Shown in pieces: positions 16,411 through 25,220 of a stretch of 64,000 nucleotides of DNA (position 1 is the stretch's first letter; every line of letters begins with the position of its first letter). The stretch is from CAWDPQ01 sp049642465 (GTDB lineage Bacteria; Acidobacteriota; Vicinamibacteria; Vicinamibacterales; 2-12-FULL-66-21): assembly GCA_049642465.1 (NCBI GenBank), contig JBAROV010000141.1, positions 48,297 to 112,296 of the forward strand, written 5' to 3'. A program made the position numbers and the translations under genes. The notes beneath the pieces were generated by a model. The model did not search any database. It was not told the origin of the DNA and saw only the letters and a list, made by a program, of their open reading frames with translations.

Positions 16411-17382
16411 TCACTTCTGACAGAGGCACTTCGCGAGCCGGCGGCCGCGACGAGGGGTGGAATCGGAATCCAGCATGAGCGAACCGAGGCCGCGGCCAAA
16501 GCTCCAGGACATACCCACCATGAGTGCGCGATCCAGGGCGTGCGTATTCCGGCCGGCAAGACTCTTCATATAGGAACCGAACAGATCGACAGACTTCGTG
16601 AGCGACACCTGCACGCCGCCGCCCACATCCAGCAGATCAATTCGTCCAATGCGATCGTGATGGGGGCCCTGTTCGACCGGCAGCGCTTTCCACCCCGCGT
16701 CCGGAACATCGATCCCCCCGTGCGTCTTGTGTCCGACGCCTAGTGTGAACACTCGAACGCCGGGCGCGACGAAATAGCCGAATTCCAGATCCAGATTGCT
16801 GCGGTCATGGCGGACGCCCACGATCTTTTCAGCGAGGCTGTACGAGTACCGAGCCTGCACGAAGGCGTTTGGCAGCGCAGGGGTCAACAGGCGCCCGACG
16901 TAGGCGCCCACTTCGAGCTCGCGCACCCGAGGGCCAAGTGACGCATGGGCGAAGTACTCGTAGCCGTGCGTGGGAACGTTGGTGCCGACAAACGGCGTGA
17001 TGACCAGCGGCCCACGCGTGAGGTTGTAGCGCATCGCAAAGCGAACGTCCTGAAAGCCAGCATGCACGCGCCCATCATCCTGCGCCGTCGGATGGGGAGC
17101 GATGCCGGAATACCGTGCGCGGATGAAGGGGACGCCGAAATTCACCGAGAGACGATCGGTGATGCCGTAGGTCACGTCGATGAGCAGACTGTCCGATTCG
17201 ATACGGCCGCGATCCACCCTCTGCCCTCGACCAAAGAAATGGTCCTTGACGGACATATCCTGGTAGAGAACGGCCACGGATCCTTCTCCCTTGTACGGCA
17301 CCCACGCCTGGGCCCAGGCGTTCACCGGTAAGAGCGGCAGAAACGCGAGTGCAGCGAACGCACGGCCGAAGCGATGCCACAT
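16411..17382 (-). CDS. Outer-membrane beta-barrel protein (transporter-like), copy 1 of a tandem pair
   Basis: 323 residues with signal peptide MWHRFGRAFAALAFLPLLPV...AWAQA. It shares a colinear layout with the following gene: G-E-G-S/T-V, 'YGITDRLSVNFGVPFIRARY' here against 'YALTDRIAINVSLPFIASKY' there, AFQDVR, VITPFVG, THGYEY against THAYQT, VGMSWSFGRG against IGISRGFGGG. These are diverged tandem duplicates. The fold is a probable 12- to 16-strand outer-membrane barrel; cargo unknown. It is preceded after 20 bp by the exported receiver-like protein, suggesting a joint role in the envelope. Confidence 0.82.
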   Translation of the reverse strand: MWHRFGRAFAALAFLPLLPVNAWAQAWVPYKGEGSVAVLYQDMSVKDHFFGRGQRVDRGRIESDSLLIDVTYGITDRLSVNFGVPFIRARYSGIAPHPTAQDDGRVHAGFQDVRFAMRYNLTRGPLVITPFVGTNVPTHGYEYFAHASLGPRVRELEVGAYVGRLLTPALPNAFVQARYSYSLAEKIVGVRHDRSNLDLEFGYFVAPGVRVFTLGVGHKTHGGIDVPDAGWKALPVEQGPHHDRIGRIDLLDVGGGVQVSLTKSVDLFGSYMKSLAGRNTHALDRALMVGMSWSFGRGLGSLMLDSDSTPRRGRRLAKCLCQK

Positions 17383-17402
17383 AGGGTCTCGAGGAGGCGG
17401 GC

Positions 17403-17918
17403 CTACCTGGCTTGCACCGCCGAGGTGACTTTCCGTCTGGTTTCCATCAGATGATCGATTTCGTCCAGGGCGTCGTACTTCGTCATCTTTTCCGGCTTCA
17501 GCAGGTGAGGAAATTCTTTGGCGACTTCCGCTTCCTGCGTCTTGGTCGGTTTGTGAAGGATGGGAAGAAATCCTGGATCAGCCGACGCCGCACGGAAATG
17601 CTCCTTCAGCAACGCCTGGTCGGTGTAGTCCGCAATGACCAGGTCGTACTTGGCCGACGAGAGCGCCTCGGTGAGGGCTGATTCGCTCCTGAGGGCGACG
17701 GGCTTATGGCCCGCCTTTTTCAACAGCGCTTCGAAGTCCTTGAGGCCCTTCGGCGTCGCGGTCGGCTTATAGATCAGAATCGAGGCCGGATACACCGCCG
17801 CGTAGCCTTTCGTTCGAGTGCTGCGACCGGCGCGCAGGAATTTGTCTCCGCACGCATTGAGGTCCGCGACGGACAAAACGGTGGCGACAGCCACACCCAC
17901 GAGAACTCGTCCACGCAT
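17403..17918 (-). CDS. Exported protein with degenerate response-regulator-receiver-like domain
   Basis: 171 residues from ATG 17918 (AGGGG upstream). The N-terminus (MRGRVLVGVAVATVLSVADL) is a signal peptide, with C23 in NACGDKF possibly lipidated although the lipobox is poor. The remainder follows a CheY-like pattern: strand ASILIYKP (no acidic pair), helix, strand PVALRS, helix, strand KYDLVIAD97Y with the Asp at the phospho-acceptor position, and PILHK123P with the Lys-Pro of receiver domains. A receiver fold outside the cytoplasm without the Mg-binding acids is unlikely to be phosphorylated, so a binding role is more likely. First gene of the operon with the two beta-barrels. Confidence 0.75.
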   Translation of the reverse strand: MRGRVLVGVAVATVLSVADLNACGDKFLRAGRSTRTKGYAAVYPASILIYKPTATPKGLKDFEALLKKAGHKPVALRSESALTEALSSAKYDLVIADYTDQALLKEHFRAASADPGFLPILHKPTKTQEAEVAKEFPHLLKPEKMTKYDALDEIDHLMETRRKVTSAVQAR

Positions 17919-17992
17919 GTTGCACCCCTGAAGAGAATGCCGCAAAACTACGCCTCGCCTCGCAAGGTGTCAAGGAGGTGGACGTGGGTGTT

Positions 17993-20803
17993 TTATGGGG
18001 TTTTTATCGGGAAGCCGGGATCGGCGGACCGCCACAGCCTGCGCCAGAGACTCCTGGGGGGCCGGAAGCCATCGACGAGGTACAGGTCCCCCTGCATATG
18101 CACCAGCGACACGAGGATGGTCCGTCCATCGGGGCTCATGCTGAATCCCTGCACGGCGTTGTTCACAGGAAGGGATCGGCCGAGGTCGCCAATCACGCGC
18201 GTCGATCCCGTACGAACGTCAACGCTCACGAACTCGAGGCGCCGGTCCTCCGTTTCCGTAATCCCAAGCACGGAGGCGCCGTCCCGGGACCAGCAGTGCA
18301 CGAGCCATTGGCCGGTATCAAGCCGCCGCTCCTTCTTGCCATCAGGAGAGACCAGCACGAATCCGTCTTCCGTCTCCCACGTGAGCCACTCGTTTGTGGG
18401 CGACCATTGCGGCGTCACGTTCGGCACGCCGTCGGTCCGCAGCTGAACGGGGGCTTCGCCGCCGACTCGGACCTTCACCAGGTTCCAGTGCGCCCCTTTC
18501 CATTCGGCAAATGCGATCCATTTGCTGTCGGGTGACCACGTGGGGGCGCCCTGATAACTCTCGTAGCCTCCCGGCAAGAGCCGCACGGGAGTCGAGCCAA
18601 CAACCGCCGACGTAAAGATCTGAAGAGGAATGATGGGGTTGCCGCCCGTTCGCAAGTACGCGATCGATTGACCGTCTGGAGAGAGCGCGGGCGCCGCCAG
18701 GAGGATGTTTTCCGCGTCAGTAAAGTTCCGCTGGGTGATCAAGGCCGTTTCAAGCGGCGGTCCTGAGCGATTGCGAAGCCAGATCTCATCCTGTCCATTC
18801 CGATCGGTGACGAACGCCAGCCGGTTTCCATCCGGCGACCATGCCGGATCCGTTTCGTTCCGGCTGGTCGCGAGGAGCGTCTTCGTTGGTCCGCCCGAGG
18901 CCGGTAGTTCGAGCAGGTCGTAGTCCGAATCCCCTTTGGCAAACACGAGCCGTGTGCCATCCTTCGCCGCCGATGGATAAGACTCGCTATCCGCGCTCAT
19001 CGTCAGCGGCCACGCCCGATCCTTGACGAGGTCTGCCATCCACAGATGCGAGCCTGGGGTCGTCAGGGAGCTCACACCAAGGATGACGTGACGGCTGTCT
19101 GGCAACCAGGTGAAGCTCGTCATCGTCACGCGCGGAATGGGATCGGTCCACGACCCGAGACGTCGCACTGGACGGCCCGATTCTGCGAAGGGCACGACCC
19201 AGAATCGCCAGCCGCGGGATTCGGCCGTCATCGGATTTGGAAAGTTGATGACCGGCACCCCCATGACGCCCAGCGACCGTCCATCCGGCGAAAACGCCAG
19301 GACCGCTTCGATGAATCGCAGATCGTCGAAACCGCCGTACACCTTCGCGACAGCCTCAACGGCGTCCTTTGACCACGGTTCGGATCCGCCCGGTGTTGCC
19401 AGATAGATCGCGGCCCGTCCGAGGATATCGTCACGCTCTTCGTCGCGAAGAAACGCGATGGTGCGGCCGTCAGGCGAGAGCGCGCCTCGCGTCGCATTTT
19501 CCGCGACGATCTGGGGCGTGCCGCCGGCAGCGCCAACCGACCAGATGCCGTCACGTGTTCTGGCGAGCGACACGTAATAGATTCGCTTGCCGTCGGGCGA
19601 CCAGAATGGATGCTTACAGTCGTATCCGGCTTCGGTGATTTGGGCCGGCGACTGCGACGCGAGTTCTCGGGTAAAGATTTGCAGCACACCGTTCAGTTCG
19701 GCGGCATAGGCAATCGTCTGGCCGTCGGGCGACCATGCCGGCTGCCCTTCGAACACCGCATCGGTGGCGTACGGCGTGAATCGCATCGCGGACGTGTCGG
19801 GTATCGGCTCGACGGCGGCCATTTCCCAAGCGACTGCACCAGCTGCGAGCGCTGCCACGATTGCCACGGGTGCCATGGCCCGACGCGCAATTGACTGCGA
19901 TCGCGTCCCCGCCGCCACGGCCCGCCGTTCGCGAGCCACCGCGTCAAAGCGGTCGCGCAGGTTCCGAAGGTCACGGTGGAGATCCGACGTTGCGCCGTAC
20001 CTATCGCGCGGATCCTTGGCAAGACAACGCTCGATAATCCACCAGAGCAGCAGCGGCGTGTTGGGCGCAACATCCGGCAGCGGAGTTGGCTCCTCGTGCA
20101 TGATGGCTTCGAGCGTTTGCGCTGGCGTGTCGCGCCGGAAGGCCGGTGTCCCGGTGGCCATCTCGTAGAGGATCAACCCCAACGAGAACTGGTCCGATCG
20201 AAAGTCGGTCATGCTGCCGCGCGCCTGTTCGGGACTCATGTACGGCACCGTCCCGATGAGCAGCCCGGATTCAGTTTGCGTCTGTCCCTGCAGGTCGAGC
20301 GGTACCTCTCGACCGGTCTGAAAGCCGGTCGATCGCGCCAGACCGAAGTCGAGAATCTTGGCTCGCCCAGCGGGCGTCACCATGATGTTTTCGGGCTTGA
20401 GATCGCGGTGGACGATCCCGGCCGCATGAGCTTCGGCCAGACCGTCTGCAATCTGCGTGGCCAGGTCAAGGAGGCGTTTCAAGGGAACGGCGCCCCGGCG
20501 AACCTCGCCGCGCAGCGAATCCCCGTCGATCAGCTCGGAAACGATGAACGGCGTCGCGCCGTCCACGGCGGCATCGAAAACGGTCAGGATGTTGGGATGA
20601 TTGAGCGCACTTGCGGCCCGCGCCTCAGCCACGAAACGCCACACGCGGTCGGGGTCGACTTCGGTCCGCTCGTGCAGGATTTTGAGCGCCACTTCGCGCT
20701 CGAGCCGTGGATCCCAGGCGCGGTAGACCTCGCCCACACCGCCCCGCCCGAGCGGCGCACCAATCTCGTACGAGCCAAGACGCGTCCCGGCCGTAAGGGG
20801 CAT
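17993..20803 (-). CDS. Transmembrane Ser/Thr protein kinase with C-terminal beta-propeller
   Basis: 936 residues. The kinase domain (about 10-285) has LGRGGVGEVYRAWD (P-loop), ALK with the catalytic Lys, the catalytic loop HRDLKPEN and DFG, so it should be active. One hydrophobic helix (about 312-334) is followed by TolB/PD40-type propeller repeats, each with a S-P-D-G-x-x-I-A or W-S-P-D-G-K-R-I core (about 345-925). The layout implies a cytoplasmic kinase linked through the membrane to an external sensor or adaptor propeller, a common acidobacterial design. It is not in an operon with the receiver-like gene (75 bp gap) and is divergent from the Ig-like lipoprotein. Confidence 0.93.
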   Translation of the reverse strand: MPLTAGTRLGSYEIGAPLGRGGVGEVYRAWDPRLEREVALKILHERTEVDPDRVWRFVAEARAASALNHPNILTVFDAAVDGATPFIVSELIDGDSLRGEVRRGAVPLKRLLDLATQIADGLAEAHAAGIVHRDLKPENIMVTPAGRAKILDFGLARSTGFQTGREVPLDLQGQTQTESGLLIGTVPYMSPEQARGSMTDFRSDQFSLGLILYEMATGTPAFRRDTPAQTLEAIMHEEPTPLPDVAPNTPLLLWWIIERCLAKDPRDRYGATSDLHRDLRNLRDRFDAVARERRAVAAGTRSQSIARRAMAPVAIVAALAAGAVAWEMAAVEPIPDTSAMRFTPYATDAVFEGQPAWSPDGQTIAYAAELNGVLQIFTRELASQSPAQITEAGYDCKHPFWSPDGKRIYYVSLARTRDGIWSVGAAGGTPQIVAENATRGALSPDGRTIAFLRDEERDDILGRAAIYLATPGGSEPWSKDAVEAVAKVYGGFDDLRFIEAVLAFSPDGRSLGVMGVPVINFPNPMTAESRGWRFWVVPFAESGRPVRRLGSWTDPIPRVTMTSFTWLPDSRHVILGVSSLTTPGSHLWMADLVKDRAWPLTMSADSESYPSAAKDGTRLVFAKGDSDYDLLELPASGGPTKTLLATSRNETDPAWSPDGNRLAFVTDRNGQDEIWLRNRSGPPLETALITQRNFTDAENILLAAPALSPDGQSIAYLRTGGNPIIPLQIFTSAVVGSTPVRLLPGGYESYQGAPTWSPDSKWIAFAEWKGAHWNLVKVRVGGEAPVQLRTDGVPNVTPQWSPTNEWLTWETEDGFVLVSPDGKKERRLDTGQWLVHCWSRDGASVLGITETEDRRLEFVSVDVRTGSTRVIGDLGRSLPVNNAVQGFSMSPDGRTILVSLVHMQGDLYLVDGFRPPRSLWRRLWRSADPGFPIKTP

Positions 20804-21070
20804 CTGCGCGAATGTTAACGGATCGGCGGATCAGCGGGTCAACGGGATCAATCAACGGGGCACCGGGGAGCCCTCCCGCTTCCTTGATCCAGACGTGAAT
20901 CGCAGGAATTGTGAAATGAATCCGCCGATCGCGTCATCTGTATTTAATACTGGTGAATGTCTGCGGCAGCCGGAGCCCGACTGCGTAGAAACACTGTAGA
21001 ATCTCGACGCTCTCCTGAACCGATGCTTGTGCCTGTCATCGCCTGACTGGTTTCTCGCTGGAGGCGCGTG
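20804..21070. other. Divergent intergenic region with GGATCAACGGG-type repeat
   Basis: This 267-bp gap separates the kinase start from the Ig-like lipoprotein. Positions 20820-20865 consist of the overlapping words GGATCGGCGGATCAGCGGGTC and CAACGGGATCAATCAACGGG, another short-period repeat like those beside glpF and after the cupin gene. A TAGAAT at 20997-21002 could be a -10 element for the rightward gene, but no matching -35 is seen. No gene is evident. Confidence 0.5.
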
Positions 21071-22186
21071 ATGCGGACCGTTCCACTCGCCGCATTCGTG
21101 GCAGCAACGTCGCTGGCGACTGTGGCCATCGTCGTTGCATGTGGTAAATCGCCGACGACCCCCTCGATCGGCCACCCACCCCCGCCCAATGTGATTCCGT
21201 CCAGAATCGAAATCACGGGGCCCCGGTCGGTGGCCCCCGGCGAGTCAGCACGATTCTCGGCAGTGCTTTACATGCGCGATGGCTCCAGCCGCGACGTCAC
21301 AACCGAAACAACGTGGTCCAGCCGCACGCCCGACGTCGTTTCTCTGTCGGCAAACGGATTGGCAACCGGCCTCCAGGCAGGTGACGGGATGATCTTCGCC
21401 TTCTATCAACGCGATGGCACGTTCAGCGCGACGAAAGAACTGATCGTGGTGCCGGCCGGGACGTATCGCCTGGCGGGGCTCGTCACCGAAGCGGGCGGGC
21501 GAACGTCCACCGCTGTCGTCGGTGCCCGCGTCGAAGTCATTGCCGGCACGGGTGCCGGTCTCTCCACGGTGACGGGAAACGATGGACGATATCGCCTCTA
21601 CGGCGTGGCCGGAAGCTTGCAGATTCGCCTCACGAAGAACGGCTATGAGACGAGCGTTCTGACCCTGTCAGTCGCCGATCACGCGATTGAGAACGTCGAG
21701 TTGACGTTCTCGAAGTCGCGGGACTTCGCGGGCACGTATGCGCTGTCGGTCGTTGCCGCGTCAGCTTGCCAGAGCGTTCTTCCCGAGGAGGCGTGGACGC
21801 GCACTTACACGGCGGTTCTCACCCAACAGGGCTCGTCTCTGGAGGCCACGTTGACAGGAGGCACATTCGCGAGAAACAGAGCCGGAAGCGGCGATCATTT
21901 TCTCGGGCGCGTTGACGCAGATCAGGTGACATTCACTCTGAATCCATCGCCGTTTTACAACTATTATCCCTACACCATCTACTACCCTGATGTTGTCGAA
22001 CAGCTTAGTTCCGGTTACCTGATTCTCTCCGGGCAAGTGGTGCTCACGGCGTCTGCCGCAGGCCTCGCGGGGACGCTGGACGGAATGGTTTTCGTCTGGC
22101 CCAACGACCCAACTCGTGTCTGGCGGCAATCCCCGACGGCTTCGTGCCGTTCAACTGGACATCAGTTCTTGCTGGCGCGACGGTAA
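21071..22186 (+). CDS. Lipoprotein with bacterial Ig-like and carboxypeptidase-regulatory-like domains
   Basis: 371 residues from ATG 21071 (GGAGG upstream; GTG 21068 is an in-frame alternative). A lipobox-like V-V-A-C-G closes the signal peptide, followed by a Pro-rich linker. Residues about 45-125 are a Big2-like Ig domain (VAPGESARFSAVLYMRDGS, TTWSSRTPDVVSLSANGLAT), and about 130-215 a CarboxypepD_reg beta-sandwich (GARVEVIAGTGAGLSTVTGN, then DGRYRLYGVAG). The C-terminal 150 residues resemble a conserved acidobacterial beta-rich region. It is probably a surface or periplasmic binding or adhesion protein; the following sulfatase-like gene starts 6 bp after its stop, so they are likely co-transcribed. 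Confidence 0.82.
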   Translation: MRTVPLAAFVAATSLATVAIVVACGKSPTTPSIGHPPPPNVIPSRIEITGPRSVAPGESARFSAVLYMRDGSSRDVTTETTWSSRTPDVVSLSANGLATGLQAGDGMIFAFYQRDGTFSATKELIVVPAGTYRLAGLVTEAGGRTSTAVVGARVEVIAGTGAGLSTVTGNDGRYRLYGVAGSLQIRLTKNGYETSVLTLSVADHAIENVELTFSKSRDFAGTYALSVVAASACQSVLPEEAWTRTYTAVLTQQGSSLEATLTGGTFARNRAGSGDHFLGRVDADQVTFTLNPSPFYNYYPYTIYYPDVVEQLSSGYLILSGQVVLTASAAGLAGTLDGMVFVWPNDPTRVWRQSPTASCRSTGHQFLLARR

Positions 22187-22192
22187 TTGGTA

Positions 22193-23482
22193 ATGCGCGA
22201 CCGTGTGTTAGCCACCGTCACGGGTGGCCTAATCGTTGCGGGATGCTGGTCGATACTGCCAAACAGTGCGCCGATCGGTATCGCACTCGTCACGCTCGAC
22301 ACCACGCGTGCCGATCGGCTGTCACCGTACGGCTTCATGGATGTGGCGCTGCCACATCTCGAGCGGCTCGCTCGAGAGGGGCTCGTCTTCGATCGAACCA
22401 CCTCGGTCGCTCCTCTCACCCTGCCGGCGCACTGCAGCATCTTTACCGGTCTTCTTCCGTTTCATCATGGGGTCCGCGACAATGGCGATTCACCCCTCGC
22501 GGAGTCGCAGGTCACGCTCGCGGAAACCCTTGGAGCCCACGGGTTTCATACCGGAGCATTCGTAGGATCGGAGATTCTCGCGCCTGATCGGGGTCTCGCG
22601 CAGGGATTCCATGTGTACCGTAGCGCCTCGCCCGACGGTGCAGTGAGCGGCGCACGTTTTCAGCGACGGGCAGACGCCGTGGTCACGGACGCGATGGATT
22701 GGCTGCGTACCATTCCACAGTCCGAACGGTTCTTCCTGTGGGTGCATCTGTACGATCCGCATCGGCCGTACGATCCGCCAGAACCGTTTCGATCGAAATA
22801 TCTCGACCCGTATGTCGGTGAGATTGCCTATGCCGACTCGCAGATTGGACGGCTGATCGACGCTCTCGAGCGCCGGAAGCAGTTCGATCGCACGATCGTT
22901 GTGGTGGTGGGTGACCACGGGGAGTCGCTCGGCGAACACGGCGAGCGCGACCATGGTGTGTCACTCTACGAAAGCGTGCTGCGCGTGCCTCTCATCATGC
23001 GCGTACCGAAAACGCCGCCACAGCGCGTCGGAGAGCTCGTTCGCCTGACCGACCTGACGCCGACGCTCCTCGCCCTGCTAGGGGTCAGGTCGGAGTCTGA
23101 CCCCGGTCGGCCCCCCAGCGATGGGGTGAATCTCACCGACCTCATTACCGGCCGGCGAGCGAATCTCGAACTCGAAGGATATGCGGAGTCGGTCTATCCC
23201 GAACGATTCGGGGGCGCCGCTGTCCGGTCGTTGCGCGATCGGAGATTCAAATTCATCGATGCGCCGAGCCCGGCGCTGTACGACCTGGATCGCGACCCGT
23301 TCGAGGAGCGCAACCTCTACGACGCGCGACGGAGTCTCGCAATCGCGATGAAACACCGGTTGACGACGCTGACGCGCACGGACTTGGCGGATCGAGCAGC
23401 GCGGCCGCAGATCGCGCCCGAGGTTCGCGAACGGCTCGCAGCCCTCGGCTATGTCAATCCGCAGCCGCGACCCAGAGACTGA
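22193..23482 (+). CDS. Sulfatase-like alkaline-phosphatase-superfamily hydrolase (no Cys/Ser-type formylglycine site)
   Basis: 429 residues from ATG 22193; TTG 22187 is also possible. N-terminal signal or anchor with C at VAGC. The metal-binding sequence LVTLDTTRADRLSPYG and the later VVVGDHGESLGEHGE are those of the sulfatase fold. The catalytic motif reads S-V-A-P-L-T-L-P-A-H-C: the C/S-x-P-x-R needed for formylglycine maturation is missing, and a Thr lies at the nucleophile position (T-L-P-A-H). It is therefore more likely a phosphodiesterase or phosphotransferase than a sulfatase. A REP-like palindrome at 23081-23104 encodes residues GVRSESDP in frame. Confidence 0.87.
   Translation: MRDRVLATVTGGLIVAGCWSILPNSAPIGIALVTLDTTRADRLSPYGFMDVALPHLERLAREGLVFDRTTSVAPLTLPAHCSIFTGLLPFHHGVRDNGDSPLAESQVTLAETLGAHGFHTGAFVGSEILAPDRGLAQGFHVYRSASPDGAVSGARFQRRADAVVTDAMDWLRTIPQSERFFLWVHLYDPHRPYDPPEPFRSKYLDPYVGEIAYADSQIGRLIDALERRKQFDRTIVVVVGDHGESLGEHGERDHGVSLYESVLRVPLIMRVPKTPPQRVGELVRLTDLTPTLLALLGVRSESDPGRPPSDGVNLTDLITGRRANLELEGYAESVYPERFGGAAVRSLRDRRFKFIDAPSPALYDLDRDPFEERNLYDARRSLAIAMKHRLTTLTRTDLADRAARPQIAPEVRERLAALGYVNPQPRPRD
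23081..23104. repeat. REP-like palindrome inside the sulfatase-like gene
   Basis: GGGGTCAG-GTCGGAGT-CTGACCCC: 8-nt arms, exact reverse complements, 8-nt loop. The unit is 24 bp, a multiple of three, and is read through as Gly-Val-Arg-Ser-Glu-Ser-Asp-Pro between LLALL and GRPPSDGVNL, in the surface loop before the last third of the enzyme. It resembles GGGGTCAG-type REP units more than local coding sequence. Confidence 0.75.
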
Positions 23483-23500
23483 ATGGCGTGAACAGCGAGC

Positions 23501-23626
23501 TTACCGCTGTGCCGAGACGGTGGGCGCCGGAGCGGCCGCCACCGGGCGCGAGAAGCGCGCGCCAATTGACGCGAAGAAGAGCACGAAGAGCACGACGCCG
23601 ATTGCCATTCCAACGGTCCGAGACAT
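23501..23626 (-). CDS. Possible 41-residue single-pass membrane peptide
   Basis: ATG 23626 gives MSRTVGMAIGVVLFVLFFAS followed by IGARFSRPVAAAPAPTVSAQR. This is one convincing hydrophobic helix (about 5-22) and an Ala/Pro tail, typical of small membrane proteins; GAGG lies about 13 bp upstream, which is far. Upstream codons in the frame look non-coding. It is the only plausible gene in the 358-bp gap between the sulfatase-like gene and the permease. Low certainty. Confidence 0.4.
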   Translation of the reverse strand: MSRTVGMAIGVVLFVLFFASIGARFSRPVAAAPAPTVSAQR

Positions 23627-23840
23627 GATGGTGTGATGACCTCGCGCGAGCAGAGTTGAGAAGAAGCGCTCGCACCAGGAGAAATGGCAAGGCACATGCC
23701 GCGAAAGCCGCACACAAAACTGCGCATCCGTGCCTTCATTTTTGCGTTTCCTTCCGAATTCGCACCTGTGCGCGCGGGTGCGGGCGATTACGGATTTGGG
23801 GCGGCGATGACGATGCCGAGATCGGAACGGCACAGGAGAT

Positions 23841-25181
23841 CTATTCCTTCCGATCTCCTGATCTCCTGTTAACCATCACGTAAACCGGCAGCCCGATGAC
23901 GAGCAGCAGGAATCCCCAGTACACCGTCTCCTGCCCGGCGCCGCCGATCGCCCAGAGCGAGTAGGTGAAGGCAAGCGCGGCAGCGGCGGCCATTCCCCGC
24001 GACAGCGGCCGGCGACGATCATGTCGACCGATCAGGAAAACCGCGAGCGACGAAAAGGTGTAGGGAATAAGCGTGGTGAGAGTCGAGAGCAGAATGAAAA
24101 ACGTGAACAGTTCGACGAGTCCGCGGGTGTAGTTCAAGCCCACGAGGATCGTCGTCAGCACGCCGGCAATCAACATTCCGACTCTCGGGGTTCCATTCTC
24201 CGAGATTCTCGCGAAGACACGAGGGAACAACCCATCGCGCGCAACCGCCAGTGGCAGCTGTCCAACGAGCAGCACCCACCCGTTCAGCGCGCCGAACGCG
24301 GAAACGCTTGCGCCGAGCGCGACGATCGTGGCGCCCGAATCTCCCCAGATGTTCCGTGCGGCATCCGCAAACGGCGCCTGGGACTGCCCGAGTGACGCGG
24401 GCGCGATGAGACTCATCACGCCAACCGTGCTGACAACGTAGACGATGGCCGTGAGCAGAGTGCCCACAGTCGTGGCGCGCGGGATCGTGCGATCGGGATC
24501 CTCGATGCTCGCGGCGGGAACGGTCGCCGACTCCAGTCCAAGAAACGCCCACAAGGTAAGCGTGGCCGCACTCGCCGAGCCGATGATGATGCCGCGAAGG
24601 TCGGACGACGGCACAACGAAGTGCGACGGCTGGAAATTCAACAGGCCCGCCACACCAATTGCGACCAGCGGCACAACCTTGAGCACCGTCGTGACGCCCT
24701 GCACCCATCCGGCGGATCGCACCCCGGCCGCGTTGACGGCGATCAGCAGCCAGACCGTTGCAATCGCAGCGATTGCTGCGGCGCCGCGCGTTTGCGACAA
24801 CGCCGGGACGACGGAGCCGAGGTATCCGACAAACGCGACCGCTAACGCACCGAGGCTCGTCCAGATCGAGATCCAGTAGCCCCACGCAACGAGAAATGCC
24901 GGGAGATCGCCGAAGGCCCGCCGCGTGTACGCATAAGGTCCACCGGCAGCAGGCTCAAGACGGGCGAGGTGCGCGAAGACGAACGCGAGGAGGAGCGCGC
25001 CGGCCGTCGAAATGACCCAACCGGCAATGCTGAGACCACCGTACGGGGCAAGCGACGCGGGCACCAGGAAGATGCCCGAGCCAATCATGTTGCCCATGAC
25101 CAGCGCGACCGTCATCCAGAAACCGATGCGGCGCGCGGGTTCGGACCGAGAACTCTTCGTGGAGACCGCTACGGATCGCAC
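23841..25181 (-). CDS. APC superfamily amino acid permease
   Basis: 446 residues from GTG 25181, with about 12 hydrophobic helices. The first-helix signature is MGNMIGSGIFLVPASLAPYG (GSGIF), followed by AGGPYAYTRRAFGDLPAFLVAWGYWIS and FLGLESATVPAASIEDPDRTIPRAT, which place it with the basic-amino-acid/agmatine antiporter branch of APC. The transported amino acid is not clear. The C-terminal residues NRRSGDRKE are encoded by a short GGAGATC repeat (23841-23869), with ACAGGAGAT/ATCTCCTGT arms around the stop. No operon partner; the upstream gene is the zinc-ribbon protein, also leftward, 39 bp away. Confidence 0.9.
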   Translation of the reverse strand: MRSVAVSTKSSRSEPARRIGFWMTVALVMGNMIGSGIFLVPASLAPYGGLSIAGWVISTAGALLLAFVFAHLARLEPAAGGPYAYTRRAFGDLPAFLVAWGYWISIWTSLGALAVAFVGYLGSVVPALSQTRGAAAIAAIATVWLLIAVNAAGVRSAGWVQGVTTVLKVVPLVAIGVAGLLNFQPSHFVVPSSDLRGIIIGSASAATLTLWAFLGLESATVPAASIEDPDRTIPRATTVGTLLTAIVYVVSTVGVMSLIAPASLGQSQAPFADAARNIWGDSGATIVALGASVSAFGALNGWVLLVGQLPLAVARDGLFPRVFARISENGTPRVGMLIAGVLTTILVGLNYTRGLVELFTFFILLSTLTTLIPYTFSSLAVFLIGRHDRRRPLSRGMAAAAALAFTYSLWAIGGAGQETVYWGFLLLVIGLPVYVMVNRRSGDRKE

Positions 25182-25220
25182 TGTGTGTGCGAACTATAGC
25201 GTTTTCGTGAATACGGACAG

